This document shows positions 15,181 to 29,350 of a DNA stretch of 64,000 nt, piece by piece. The notes under the pieces are model-generated. The model searched no databases. It was not told the DNA's origin and saw nothing but the letters and a program-made list of their open reading frames with translations. The DNA is from Tomocerus qinae (Eukaryota > Arthropoda > Collembola > Entomobryomorpha > Tomoceridae). The position numbers and the translations under genes are program-made. The DNA lies in NCBI GenBank assembly GCA_020055645.1, contig JAECZT010000013.1:1-64000 (forward strand), in the 5' to 3' direction. Position 1 is the stretch's first letter. Each line of letters begins with the position of its first letter.

Positions 15181-15620
15181 ATCCCCATGCTAAGTCCCAT
15201 GTTATAATCCCCATATGCTAAGTCCCATGCTAAATCGCCCATGCTAAGTCCCAAGTTAAAAATCCCAATGTTTAGTCTCATGCTAAATCCCCTGGTAAGT
15301 CCCATGTTAAATCCCCATGCTATAGTCCTATGCTAAATGCTGCTGATGCTTTAGCCATGTTAAATTCCTCATGCTAAGTCCCATGTTAAAATCCCTTCAT
15401 GCTAAGTCTCATGTTAAGTTCCCATAGGCTAAATCTCATGATGCCAAGTTCCCAAGCACAAATCCCAATGTTGCTAAGTCCCAGTGTTTAACTCCCTGGT
15501 AAGACCCATGTTAAATTCCCCATGCTAAGCCCCATGTTAAATCCCTCATCCTAAGTCCCATGTTAAATTCCCCTGCTAAGTCCCATGTTAAATCCCCATG
15601 CTAAGTCACTATAGCAAATC
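15181..15620 (+). repeat. Disrupted satellite segment with many small indels
   Basis: The half-units remain recognisable here but single-base and few-base insertions break the register: for example AAGTTAAAAATCCC, GCTGCTGATGCTTTAGCC, TTAAATTCCTCATG and AATCCCTTCATGC. The segment resembles a corrupted version of the block seen cleanly at about 16,561-16,680, which holds ATAACCATATGC, ATCGCCTCGC and CCCCCTGGTAAG. No other 400-base stretch in the left arm shows this indel density. It is either an older decayed patch or uncorrected consensus error in the assembly. Confidence 0.75.
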
Positions 15621-18600
15621 CCCATGCTAAGTCACATGTTAAATCCCCATGCTAAGTCCCATGTTAAATCATAATGCTAAGTCCCATGTTATATCCCCAT
15701 GCTAAGTCCCATGTTAAATCCCCATGCTAAGTCCCATGCTAAGTCCCATGTTAAATCTCCATGCTCAGTCCCATGTTAAATCCCCATGCTAAGTCCCATG
15801 TTAAATCCCCATGCTAAGTCCCATGTTAAATATCCATCCTAAGTCCCATGCAAAATCTCCATGCTATATCCCATTCTAAATCTTGATGCTTAGTCCCATG
15901 TTTAATCCCCATGCTAAGTCCCATGTTAAATCCCCATGCTAAGTCCCATGTTTAATCCCCATGCTAAGTCTTATGTTAAATCCCCATGCTAAGTCCCATG
16001 CTAAAACCCATGTTAAATCCCCATGCTAAGTCCCATGTTAAATCACCATGCTCAGTCCCATGTTAAATCCCCATGCTAAGTCCCATGTTAAATCCCCATG
16101 CTAAGTCCCATGTTAAATCGCCATGCTCAGTCCCATGTAAAATCCCCATGCTAAGTCCCATGTTAAATCCACATGCTAAGTCCCATGTTAAGTATCCATG
16201 CTAAGTCCCATGCTAAATCTCCATGCTATATCCCATGCTAAATGCTGATGCTTAGTCCTATGTTAAATCCCCATGCTAAAACCCATGTTAAATCCCTATG
16301 CTAAGTCTCATGCTAAGTTCTAGGCTAAATCGCCATGATAAGTCTCATGCCAAATCTCTTTGCTAAGTCCCATGTTTAATCCCCATGCAAAGTCCCATGT
16401 TAAATCCCCATGCTAAGTCCCATGTTAAATCCCTATGCTAAGTCCCATGCTAAGTCCCATGTTAAATTCCCATGCTAAGTCGCATGTTAAATCCCCATGC
16501 TAAGTCCCATTTTAAATCTCTATGCTAAGTCCCATGTTAAATCCCCATGCTAAGTCCCATGTTATAACCATATGCTAAGTCCCATGCTAAATCGCCTCGC
16601 TAAGTCCCAACCAAAATCCCAATGTTTAGTCTCATGCTAAATCCCCCTGGTAAGTCCCATGTTAAATCCCTATGCTAAGTCCTATGCTAAGTCCCATGTT
16701 AAATTCCCATGCTAAATCCCCATGCTAAGTCCCATGTTATATCCCCATGCTAAGTCCCATGTTAAATCCCCATGCTAAGTCCCATGCTAAGTCCCATGTT
16801 AAATCTCCATGCTCAGTCCCATGTTAAATCCCCATGCTAAGTCCCATGTTAAATCCCCATGCTAAGTCCCATGTTAAATATCCATCCTAAGTCCCATGCA
16901 AAATCTCCATGCTATATCCCATTCTAAATCTTGATGCTTAGTCCCATGTTTAATCCCCATGCTAAGTCCCATGTTAAATCCCCATGCTAAGTCCCATGTT
17001 TAATCCCCATGCTAAGTCTTATGTTAAATCCCCATGCTAGGTCCCATGCTAAAACCCATGTTAAATCCCCATGCTAAGTCCCATGTTAAATCACCATGCT
17101 CAGTCCCATGTTAAATCCCCATGCTAAGTCCCATGTTAAATCCCCATGCTAAGTCCCATGTTAAATCGCCATGCTCAGTCCCATGTAAAATCCCCATGCT
17201 AAGTCCCATGTTAAATCCACATGCTAAGTCCCATGTTAAATATCCATGCTAAGTCCCATGCTAAATCTCCATGCTATATCCCATGCTAAATGCTGATGCT
17301 TAGTCCTATGTTAAATCCCCATGCTAAAACCCATGTTAAATCCCTATGCTAAGTCTCATGCTAAGTTCTAGGCTAAATCGCCATGATAAGTCTCATGCCA
17401 AATCTCTTTGCTAAGTCCCATGTTTAATCCCCATGCAAAGTCCCATGTTAAATCCCCATGCTAAGTCCCATGTTAAATCCCTATGCTAAGTCCCATGCTA
17501 AGTCCCATGTTAAATTCCCATGCTAAGTCGCATGTTAAATCCCCATGCTAAGTCCCATTTTAAATCTCTATGCTAAGTCCCATGTTAAATCCCCATGCTA
17601 AGTCCCATGTTATAACCATATGCTAAGTCCCATGCTAAATCGCCTCGCTAAGTCCCAAGCAAAATCCCAATGTTTAGTCTCATGCTAAATCCCCCTGGTA
17701 AGTCCCATGTTAAATCCCTATGCTAAGTCCTATGCTAAGTCCCATGTTAAATTCCCATGCTAAGTCCCATGTTATAACCACAAGCTAAGTCCCATGCTAA
17801 ATCGCCTCGCTAAGTCCCAAGCAAAATCCCAATGTTTAGTCTCATGCTAAATCCCCCTGGTAAGACCCATGTTAAATCCCCATGCTAAGTCTCATGTTAA
17901 ATCCCCATCCTAAGTCCCATGTTAAATCCCCATGCTAAGTCCCATGTTAAATCCCCATGCTAAGTCACATGTTAAATCCCCATGCTAAGTCCCATGTGAA
18001 AACCCAATACTAAGTCCCATTTTAAACCCCCATACTTAGTCCCATGTTAAATCCCCATGCTAAGTCCTATGTTAAATCATAATGCTAAATCACCTTGCTA
18101 ACTCCTATGCAAAATCCCTTTGCTAAGTCACATGTTAAATCCCCATACTAAGTCCCATGTTAAATCCCCATGCCAAGTACCATGCTAAATCTCCTTGCTA
18201 TATCCGATGCTAAATCCTTATGCTTAATCCTATGTTAAATCCCCATGCTAAAATCCATGTTAAATCCCTATGCTAAGTCTCATGCTAAGTTCTAGGCTAA
18301 ATCGCCATGCTAAGTCCTATGTTAAATCCCCATGCTAAGTCTCATGTTAAATCCCCATGCTAAGTCCCATGTTAAATCGCCATGATAAGTCCCATGTTAA
18401 ATCCCCATGCTAAGTCCCATGCTAAGTCCCATGTTAAATCCCCATGCTCAGTCCCATGTTAAATCCCCATGCTAAGTCTCATGTTAAATCCCCATGCTAA
18501 GTCATATGTTAAATCCGATCCTAAGTCCCATGTTAAATCCCCATGCTAAGTCACATGTTAAATCCCCATGCTAAGTCCCATGTGAAAACCCAATACTAAG

Positions 18601-21600
18601 TCCCATTTTAAACCCCCATACTTAGTCCCATGTTAAATCCCCATGCTAAGTCCTATGTTAAATCATAATGCTAAATCACCTTGCTAACTCCTATGCAAAA
18701 TCCCTTTGCTAAGTCACATGTTAAATCCCCATACTAAGTCCCATGTTAAATCTGCATGCCAAGTCCCATGCTAAATCTCCATGCTATATACCATGCTAAA
18801 TCCTTATGCTTAATCCTATGTTAAATCCCCATGATAAAATCCATGTTAAATCCCTATGCTAAGTCTCATGCTAAGTTCTAGGCTAAATCGCCATGCTAAG
18901 TCCCATGCCAAATCTCTTTGCTAAGTCCCATGCCAAATCTCTTTGCTAAGTCCCATGCTAAATCCCCATGCTAAGTCCCATGCAAAATCCCCATGCTAAG
19001 TCCCATGTTTAATCCCCATTCTAAGTCCCATGTTAAATCCCCATGCTAAGTCCCATGCTAAATCCCCATGCTAAGTCCTATGTTAAATCCCCATGCTAAG
19101 TCTTATGTTAAATCCCTATGCTAAGTCTCATGTTAAATCCCCATGCTAAGTCCCATGTTAAATGCCCATGATAAGTCCCATGTTAAATCCCCATGCTAAG
19201 TCCCATGCTAAGTCCCATGTTAAATCCCCATGCTCAGTCCCATGTTAAATCCCTATGCTAAGTCCCATGTTAAATCCACATGCTAAGTCCCATGTTAAAT
19301 ATCCATGCTAAGTCCCATGCTAAATCTCCATGCTATATCCCATGCTAAATCCTGATGCTTAGTCCCATGTTAAATCCCCATGCTAAGTCCCATGTTAAAT
19401 TGCCATGCTCAGTCCCATGTAAAATCCCCATGCTAAGTCCCATGTTAAATCCACATGCTAAGTCCCATGTTAAATATCCATGCTTAGTCCCATGCTAAAT
19501 CTCCATGCTATATCCCATGCTAAATGCTGATGCTTAGTCCTATGTTAAATCCCCATGCTAAAACCCATGGTAAATCCCTATGCTAAGTCTCATGCTAAGT
19601 TCTAGGCTAAATCGCCATGATAAGTCTAATGCCAAATCTTTTTGCTAAGTCCCATGTTTAATCCCCATGCAAAGTCCCATGTTAAATCCCCATGCTAAGT
19701 CCCATGTTAAATCCCTATGCTAAGTCCCATGCTAAGTCCCATGATAAATTCCCATGCTAAGTCGCATGTTAAATCCCCATGCTAAGTCCCATTTTAAATC
19801 TCTATGCTAAGTCCCATGTTAAATCCCCATGCTAAGTCCCATGTTATAACCATATGCTAAGTCCCATGCTAAATCGCCTCGCTAAGTCCCAAGCAAAATC
19901 CCAATGTTTAGTCTCATGCTAAATCCCCCTGGTAAGTCCCATGTTAAATCCCTATGCTAAGTCCTATGCTAAGTCCCATGTTAAATTCCCATGCTAAGTC
20001 CCATGTTATAACCACAAGCTAAGTCCCATGCTAAATCGCCTCGCTAAGTCCCAAGCAAAATCCCAATGTTTAGTCTCATGCTAAATCCCCCTGGTAACCC
20101 CCATGTTAAATCCCCATGCTAAGTCTCATGTTAAATCCCCATCCTAAGTCCCATGTTAAATCCCCATGCTAAGTCCCATGTTAAATCCCCATGCTAAGTC
20201 ACATGTTAAATCCCCATGCTAAGTCCCATGTGAAAACCCAATACTAAGTCCCATTTTAAACCCCCATACTTAGTCCCATGTTAAATCCCCATGCTAAGTC
20301 CTATGTTAAATCATAATGCTAAATCACCTTGCTAACTCCTATGCAAAATCCCTTTGCTAAGTCACATGTTAAATCCCCATACTAAGTCCCATGTTAAATC
20401 TCCATGCCAAGTACCATGCTAAATCTCCTTGCTATATCCGATGCTAAATCCTTATGCTTAATCCTATGTTAAATCCCCATGCTAAAATCCATGTTAAATC
20501 CCTATGCTAAGTCTCATGCTAAGTTCTAGGCTAAATCGCCATGCTAAGTCCTATGTTAAATCCCCATGCTAAGTCTCATGTTAAATCCCCATGCTAAGTC
20601 CCATGTTAAATCGCCATGATAAGTCCCATGTTAAATCCCCATGCTAAGTCCCATGCTAAGTCCCATGTTAAATCCCCATGCTCAGTCCCATGTTAAATCC
20701 CCATGCTAAGTCTCATGTTAAATCCCCATGCTAAGTCATATGTTAAATCCGATCCTAAGTCCCATGTTAAATCCCCATGCTAAGTCACATGTTAAATCCC
20801 CATGCTAAGTCCCATGTGAAAACCCAATACTAAGTCCCATTTTAAACCCCCATACTTAGTCCCATGTTAAATCCCCATGCTAAGTCCTATGTTAAATCAT
20901 AATGCTAAATCACCTTGCTAACTCCTATGCAAAATCCCTTTGCTAAGTCACATGTTAAATCCCCATACTAAGTCCCATGTTAAATCTCCATGCCAAGTCC
21001 CATGCTAAATCTCCATGCTATATACCATGCTAAATCCTTATGCTTAATCCTATGTTAAATCCCCATGATAAAATCCATGTTAAATCCCTATGCTAAGTCT
21101 CATGCTAAGTTCTAGGCTAAATCGCCATGCTAACTCCCATGCCAAATCTCTTTGCTAAGTCCCATGCCAAATCTCTTTGCTAAGTCCCATGCTAAATCCC
21201 CATGCTAAGTCCCATGCAAAATCCCCATGCTAAGTCCCATGTTTAATCCCCATTCTAAGTCCCATGTTAAATCCCCATGCTAAGTCCCATGCTAAATCCC
21301 CATGCTAAGTCCTATGTTAAATCCCCATGCTAAGTCTTATGTTAAATCCCTATGCTAAGTCTCATGTTAAATCCCCATGCTAAGTCCCATGTTAAATGCC
21401 CATGATAAGTCCCATGTTAAATCCCCATGCTAAGTCCCATGCTAAGTCCCATGTTAAATCCCCATGCTCAGTCCCATGTTAAATCCCTATGCTAAGTCCC
21501 ATGTTAAATCAACATGCTAAGTCCCATGTTAAATATCCATGCTAAGTCCCATGCTAAATCTCCATGCTATATCCCATGCTAAATCCTGATGCTTAGTCCC

Positions 21601-24600
21601 ATGTTTAATCCCCATGCTAAGTCCCATTTTAAATCCCTATGCTAAGTCCCATGCTAAATCCCCATGCTAAGTCCCATGTTAAATCCCTATGCTAAGTCCC
21701 ATGTTAAATCCCCATGCTAAGTCCTATGTTAAATCCCCATGCTAAGTCCTATGTTAAATCCCCATGCTAAGTCTCATGTTAAATCCCCATGCTAAGTCCC
21801 ATGTTGAATCCCCATGCTAAGTCCCATGCTAAGTCCCATGTTAAATCTCCATGCCAAGTCCCATGCTAAATCTCCATGCTATTTCCCATGCTAAATCCTT
21901 ATGCTTAATCCTATGTTAAATCCCCATGCTAAAATCCATGTTAAATCCCTATGCTAAGTCTCATGCTAAGTTCTAGGCTAAATCGCCATGCTAAGTCCCA
22001 TGCCAAATCTCTTTGCTAAGTCCCATGCCAAATCTCTTTGCTAAGTCCCATGCTAAATCCCCATGCTAAGTCCCATGCAAAATCCGCATGCTAAGTCCCA
22101 TGTTTAATCCCCATTCTAAGTCCCATGTTAAATCCCCATGCTAACTCCCATGCTAAATCCCCATGCTAAGTCCTATGTTAAATCCCCATGCTAAGTCCTA
22201 TGTTAAATCCCCATGCTAAGTCTCATGTTAAATCCCCATGCTAAGTCCCATGTTAAATCCCCATGATAAGTCCCATGTTAAATCCACATGCTAAGTCCCA
22301 TGCTAAGTCCCATGTTAAATCCCCATGCTCAGTCCCATGTTAAATCCCCATGCTAAGTCTCATGTTAAATCCCCATGCTAAGCCCTATGTTAAATCCGAT
22401 CCTAAGTCCTATGTTAAATCCCCATGCTAAGTCACATGTTAAATCCCCATGCTAAGTCCCATGTGAAAACCCAATACTAAGTCCCATTTTAAACCCCCAT
22501 TTTTAGTCCCATGTTAAATCCAAATGCTAAGTCCTATGTTAAATCATAATGCTAAATCACCTTGCTAACTCCTATGCAAAATCCCTTTGCTAAGTCACAT
22601 GTTAAATCCCCATACTAAGTCCCATGTTAAATCTCCATGCCAAGTCCCATGCTAAATCTCCATGCTATATCCCATGCTAAATCCTTATGCTTAATCCTAT
22701 GTTAAATCCCCATGCTAAAATCCATGTTAAATCCCTATGCTAAGTCTCATGCTAAGTTCTAGGCTAAATCGCCATGCTAACTCCCATGCCAAATCTCTTT
22801 GCTAAGTCCCATGCCAAATCTCTTTGCTAAGTCCCATGCTAAATCCCCATGCTAAGTCCCATGCAAAATCCCCATGCTAAGTCCCATGTTTAATCCCCAT
22901 TCTAAGTCCCATGTTAAATCCCCATGCTAAGTCCCATGCTAAATCCCCATGCTATGTCCTATGTTAAATCCCCATGCTAAGTCCTATGTTAAATCCCCAT
23001 GCTAAGTCCCATGTTAAATCCCCATGCTAAGTCCCATGTTAAATCCCCATGCTAAGTCTCATGTTAAATCCCCATGCTAAGTCCTATGTTAAATCGCCAT
23101 CCTAAGTCCCATGTTAAATCCCCATGCTAAGTCACATGTTAAATCCCCATGCTAAGTCCCATGTGAAAACCCAATACTAAGTCCCATTTTAAACCCCCAT
23201 ACTTAGTCCCATGTTAAATCCCCATGCTAAGTCCTATGTTAAATCATAATGCTAAATCACCTTGCTAACTCCTATGCAAAATCCCTTTGCTAAGTCACAT
23301 GTTAAATCCCCATACTAAGTCCCATGTTAAATCTCCATGCCAAGTCCCATGCTAAATCTCCATGCTATATCCCATGCTAAATCCTTATGCTTAATCCTTT
23401 GTTAAATCCCCATGCTAAAATCCATGTTAAATCCCTATGCTAAGTCTCATGCTAAGTTCTAGGCTAAATCGCCATGCTAAGTCCCATGCCAAATCTCTTT
23501 GCTAAGTCCTATGCCAAATCTCTTTGCTAAGTCCCATGCTAAATCCCCATGCTAAGTCCCATGCAAAATCCCCATGCTAAGTCCCATGTTAAATCCCCAT
23601 GATAAGTCCCAAGTTAAATCCCCATGCTAAGTCCCATGCTAAGTCCCATGTTAAATCCCCATGCTCAGTCCCATGTTAAATCCCTATGCTAAGTCCCATG
23701 TTAAATCCCCATGCTAAGTTCCATGTTAAATATCCATGCTAAGTCCCATGCTAAATCTCCATGCTATATCACATGCTAAATCCTGATGCTTAGTCCCATG
23801 TTTAATCCCCATGCTAAGTCCCATGTTAAATCCCTATGCTAAGTCCCATGCTAAATCCCCATGCTAAGTCCCATGTTAAATCCCCATGCTAAGTCCCATG
23901 TTAAATCCCCATCCTAAGTCCCATGTTAAATCTCCATGCTAAGTCCCATGCTAAATCCCCATGCTAAGTCCCATGTTATATCCCCATGCTAAGTCCCATG
24001 CTAAGTCCCATGTTAAATCTCCATGCTCAGTCCCATGTTAAATCCCCATGCTAAGTCCCATGTTAAATCCCCATGCTAAGTCCCATGTTAAATATCCATC
24101 CTAAGTCCCATGCAAAATCTCCATGCTATATCCTATTCTAAATCTTGATGCTTAGTCCCATGTTTAATCCCCATGCTAAGTCCCATGTTAAATCCCCATG
24201 CTAAGTCCCATGTTTAATCCCCATGCTAAGTCTTATGTTAAATCCCCATGCTAAGTCCCATGCTAAAACCCATGTTAAATCCCCATGCTAAGTCCCATGT
24301 TAAATCACCATGCTCAGTCCCATGTTAAATCCCCATGCTAAGTCCCATGTTAAATCCCCATGCTAAGTCCCATGTTAAATCGCCATGCTCAGTCCCATGT
24401 AAAATCCCCATGCTAAGTCCCATGTTAAATCCACATGCTAAGTCCCATGTTAAATATCCATGCTAAGTCCCATGCTAAATCTCCATGCTATATCCCATGC
24501 TAAATGCTGATGCTTAGTCCTATGTTAAATCCCCATGCTAAAACCCATGTTAAATCCCTATGCTAAGTCTCATGCTAAGTTCTAGGCTAAATCGCCATGA

Positions 24601-27600
24601 TAAGTCTCATGCCAAATCTCTTTGCTAAGTCCCATGTTTAATCCCCATGCAAAGTCCCATGTTAAATCCCCTTGCTAAGTCCCATGTTAAATCCCTATGC
24701 TAAGTCCCATGTTAAATCCCTATGCTAAGTCCCATGCTAAGTCCCATGTTAAATTCCCATGCTAAGTCGCATGTTAAATCCCCATGCTAAGTCCCATTTT
24801 AAATCTCTATGCTAAGTCCCATGTTAAATCCCCATGCTAAGTCCCATGTTAAATCCCTATGCTTAGTCCCATGTTAAATCCCCATGCTAAGTCCCATGTT
24901 AAATATCCATCCTAAGTCCCATGCAAAATCTCCATGCTATATCCCATTCTAAATCTTGATGCTTAGTCCCATGTTTAATCCCCATGCTAAGTCCCATGTT
25001 AAATATCCATGCTAAGTCCCATGTTTAATCCCCATGCTATATCCCATGCTAAATGCTGATGCTTAGTCCTATGTTAAATCCCCATGCTAAAACCCATGTT
25101 AAATCCCTATGCTAAGTCTCATGCTAAGTTCTAGGCTAAATCGCCATGATAAGTCTCATGCCAAATCTCTTTGCTAAGTCCCATGTTTAATCCCCATGCA
25201 AAGTCCCATGTTAAATCCCCATGCTAAGTCCCATGTTAAATCCCTATGCTAAGTCCCATGCTAAATCCCCATGCTAAGTCCCATGTTAAATCCCCATACT
25301 AAGTCCCATGTTAAATCCCCATCCTAAGTCCCATGTTAAATCTCCATGCTTAGTCCCATGCTAAATCCCCATGCTAAGTCCCATGTTATATCCCCATGCT
25401 AAGTCCCATGTTAAATCCCCATGCTAAGTCCCATGCTAAGTCCCATGTTAAATCTCCATGCTCAGTCCCATGTTAAATCCCCATGCTAAGTCCCATGTTA
25501 AATCCCCATGCTAAGTCCCATGTTAAATATCCATCCTAAGTCCCATGCAAAATCTCCATGCTATATCCCATTCTAAATCTTGATGCTTAGTCCCATGTTT
25601 AATCCAAATGCTAAGTCCCATGTTAAATCCCCATGCTAAGTCCCATGTTTAATCCCCATGCTAAGTCTTATGTTAAATCCCCATGCTAAGTCCCATGCTA
25701 AAACCCATGTTAAATCCCCATGCTAAGTCCCATGTTAAATCACCATGCTCAGTCCCATGTTAAATCCCCATGCTAAGTCCCATGTTAAATCCCCATGCTA
25801 AGTCCCATGTTAAATCGCCATGCTCAGTCCCATGTAAAATCCCCATGCTAAGTCCCATGTTAAATCCACATGCTAAGTCCCATGTTAAATATCCATGCTA
25901 AGTCCCATGCTAAATCTCCATGCTATATCCCATGCTAAATGCTGATGCTTAGTCCTATGTTAAATCCCCATGCTAAAACCCATGTTAAATCCCTATGCTA
26001 AGTCTCATGCTAAGTTCTAGGCTAAATCGCCATGATAAGTCTCATGCCAAATCTCTTTGCTAAGTCCCATGTTAAATCCCTATGCTAAGTCCCATGCTAA
26101 GTCCCATGTTAAATTCCCATGCTAAGTCGCATGTTAAATCCCCATGCTAAGTCCCATTTTAAATCTCTATGCTAAGTCCCATGTTAAATCCCCATGCTAA
26201 GTCCCATGTTATAACCATATGCTAAGTCCCATGCTAAATCGCCTCGCTAAGTCCCAAGCAAAATCCCAATGTTTAGTCTCATGCTAAATCCCCCTGGTAA
26301 GACCCATGTTAAATCCCCATGCTAAGTCTAATGTTAAATCCCCATCCTAAGTCCCATGTTAAATCCCCATGCTAAGTCCCATGTTAAATCCCCATGCTAA
26401 GTCACATGTTAAATCCCCATGCTAAGTCCCATGTGAAAACCCAATACTAAGTCCCATTTTAAACCCCCATACTTAGTCCCATGTTAAATCCCCATGCTAA
26501 GTCCTATGTTAAATCATAATGCTAAATCACCTTGCTAACTCCTATGCAAAATCCCTTTGCTAAGTCACATGTTAAATCCCCATACTAAGTCCCATGTTAA
26601 ATCTCCATGCCAAGTACCATGCTAAATCTCCTTGCTATATCCGATGCTAAATCCTTATGCTTAATCCTATGTTAAATCCCCATGCTAAAATCCATGTTAA
26701 ATCCCTATGCTAAGTCTCATGCTAAGTCCCATGTTAAATCCCCATGCTCAGTCCCATGTTAAATCCCTATGCTAAGTCCCATGTTAAATCCCCATGCTAA
26801 GTCTCATGTTAAATATCCATGCTAAGTCCCATGCTAAATCTCCATGCTATATCCCATGCTAAATCCTGATGCTTAGTCCCATGTTTAATCCCCATGCTAA
26901 GTCCCATGTTAAATCCCTATGCTAAGTCCCATGCTAAATCCCCATGCTAAGTCCCATGTTAAATTCCCATGCTAAGTCCCATGTTAAATCCCCATCCTAA
27001 GTCTCATGTTAAATCCCCATGCTAAGTCTCATGTTAAATCCCCATGCTAAGTCCCATGTTATATCCTCATGCTAAGTCCCATGTTAAATCCCCATGCTAA
27101 GTCCCATGCTAAGTCCCATGTTAAATCCCCATGCTCAGTCCCATGTTAAATCCCCATGCTAAGTCCCATGTTAAATCCCCATGCTAAGTCCCATGTTAAA
27201 TATCCATGCTAAGTCCCATGCTAAATCTCCATGCTATATCCCATGCTAAATCCTGATGCTTAGTCCCATGTTTAATCCCCATGCTAAGTCCCATGTTAAA
27301 TCCCAATGCTAAGTCCCATGTTTAATCCCCATGCTAAGTCCCATGTTAAATCCCCATGCTAAGTCTCATGTTAAATCCCCATGCTAAGTCCTATGTTAAA
27401 TCCCCATCCTAAGTCCCATGTTAAATCCTCATGCTAAGTCACATGTTAAATCCCCATGCTAAGTCCTATGTTAAATCATAATGCTAAATCACCTTGCTAA
27501 CTCCTATGCAAAATCCCTTTGCTAAGTCACATGTTAAATCCCCATACTAAGTCCCATTTTAAATCTCCATGCCAAGTCCCATGCTAAATCTCCATGCTAT

Positions 27601-29350
27601 ATCCCATGCTAAATCCTTATGCTTAATCCTATGTTAAATCCCCATGCTAAAATCCATGTTAAATCCCTATGCTAAGTCTCATGCTAAGTTCTAGGCTAAA
27701 TCGCCATGCAAAGTCCCATGCCAAATCTCTTTGCTAAGTCCCATGCTTAATCCCCATGCTAAGTCCCATGCAAAATCCCCATGCTAAGTCCCATGTTTAA
27801 TCCCCATTCTAAGTCCCATGTTAAATCCCTATGCTAAGTCCCATGCCAAATCCCCATGCTAAGTCCTATGTTAAATCCCCATGCTAAAACCCATGTTAAA
27901 TCCCCATGCTAAGTCTCATGTTAAATCCCCATGCTATGTCCCATGTTAAATCCCCATGCTAAGTCCCATGTTAAATCCCCATCCTAAGTCTCATGTTAAA
28001 TCCCCATGCTAAGTCTCATGTTAAATCCCCATGCTAAGTCCCATGTTATATCCGCATGCTAAGTCCCATGTTAAATCCCCATGCTAAGTCCCATGCTAAG
28101 TCCCATGTTAAATCCCCATGCTCAGTCCCATGTTAAATCCCCATGCTAAGTCCCATGTTAAATCCCCATGCTAAGTCCCATGTTAAATATCCATGCTAAG
28201 TCCCATGCTAAATCTCCATGCTATATCCCATGCTAAATCCTGATGCTTAGTCCCATGTTTAATCCCCATGCTAAGTATCATGTTAAATCCCAATGCTAAG
28301 TCCCGTGTTTTTTCCCTATGCTAAGTCCCATGTTAAATCTCCATGCTAAGTCTCATGTTAAATCCCCATGCTAAGTCCTATGTTAAATCCCCATCCTAAG
28401 TCCCATGTTAAATCCCCATGCTAAGTCACATGTTAAATCCCCATGCTAAGTCCCATGTGAAAACCCAATACTAAGTCCCATTTTAAACCCCCATACTTAG
28501 TCCTATGTTAAATCATAATGCTAAATAACCTTGCTAACTCCTATCCAAAATCCCTTTGCTAAGTCATATGTTAAATCCCCATACTAAGTCCCATGTTAAA
28601 TCTCCATGCCAAGTCCCATGCTAAATCTCCATGCTATATCCCATGCTAAATCCTTATGCTTAATCCTATGTTAAATCCCCATGCTAAAATCCATGTTAAA
28701 TCCCTATGCTAAGTCTCATGCTAAGTTCTAGGCTAAATCGCCATGCTAAGTCCCATGCCAAATCTCTTTGCTAAGTCCCATGCCAAATCTCTTTGCTAAG
28801 TCCCATGCTAAATCCCCATGCTAAGTCCCATGCAAAATCCCCATGCTAAGTCCCATGTTTAATCCCCATTCTAAGTCTAATGTTAAATCCCCATGCTAAG
28901 TCCCATGCTAAATCCCCATGCTAAGTCCTATGTTAAATCCCCATGCTAAGTCCTATGTTAAATCCCTATGCTAAGTCTCATGTTAAATCCCCATGCTAAG
29001 TCCCATGTTAAATGCCCATGATAAGTCCCATGTTAAATCCCCATGCTAAGTCCCATGCTAAGTCCCATGTTAAATCCCCATGCTCAGTCCCATGTTAAAT
29101 CCCTATGCTAAGTCCCATGTTAAATCCCCATGCTAAGTCCCATGTTAAATATCCATGCTAAGTCCCATGCTAAATCTCCATGCTATATCCCATGCTAAAT
29201 CCTGATGCTTAGTCCCATGTTTAATCCCCATGCTAAGTTCCATGTTAAATCCCTATGCTAAGTCCCATGCTAAATCCCCATGCTAAGTCCCATGTTAAAT
29301 CCCTATGCTAAGTCCCATGTTAAATCCCCATCCTAAGTCTCATGTTAAAT

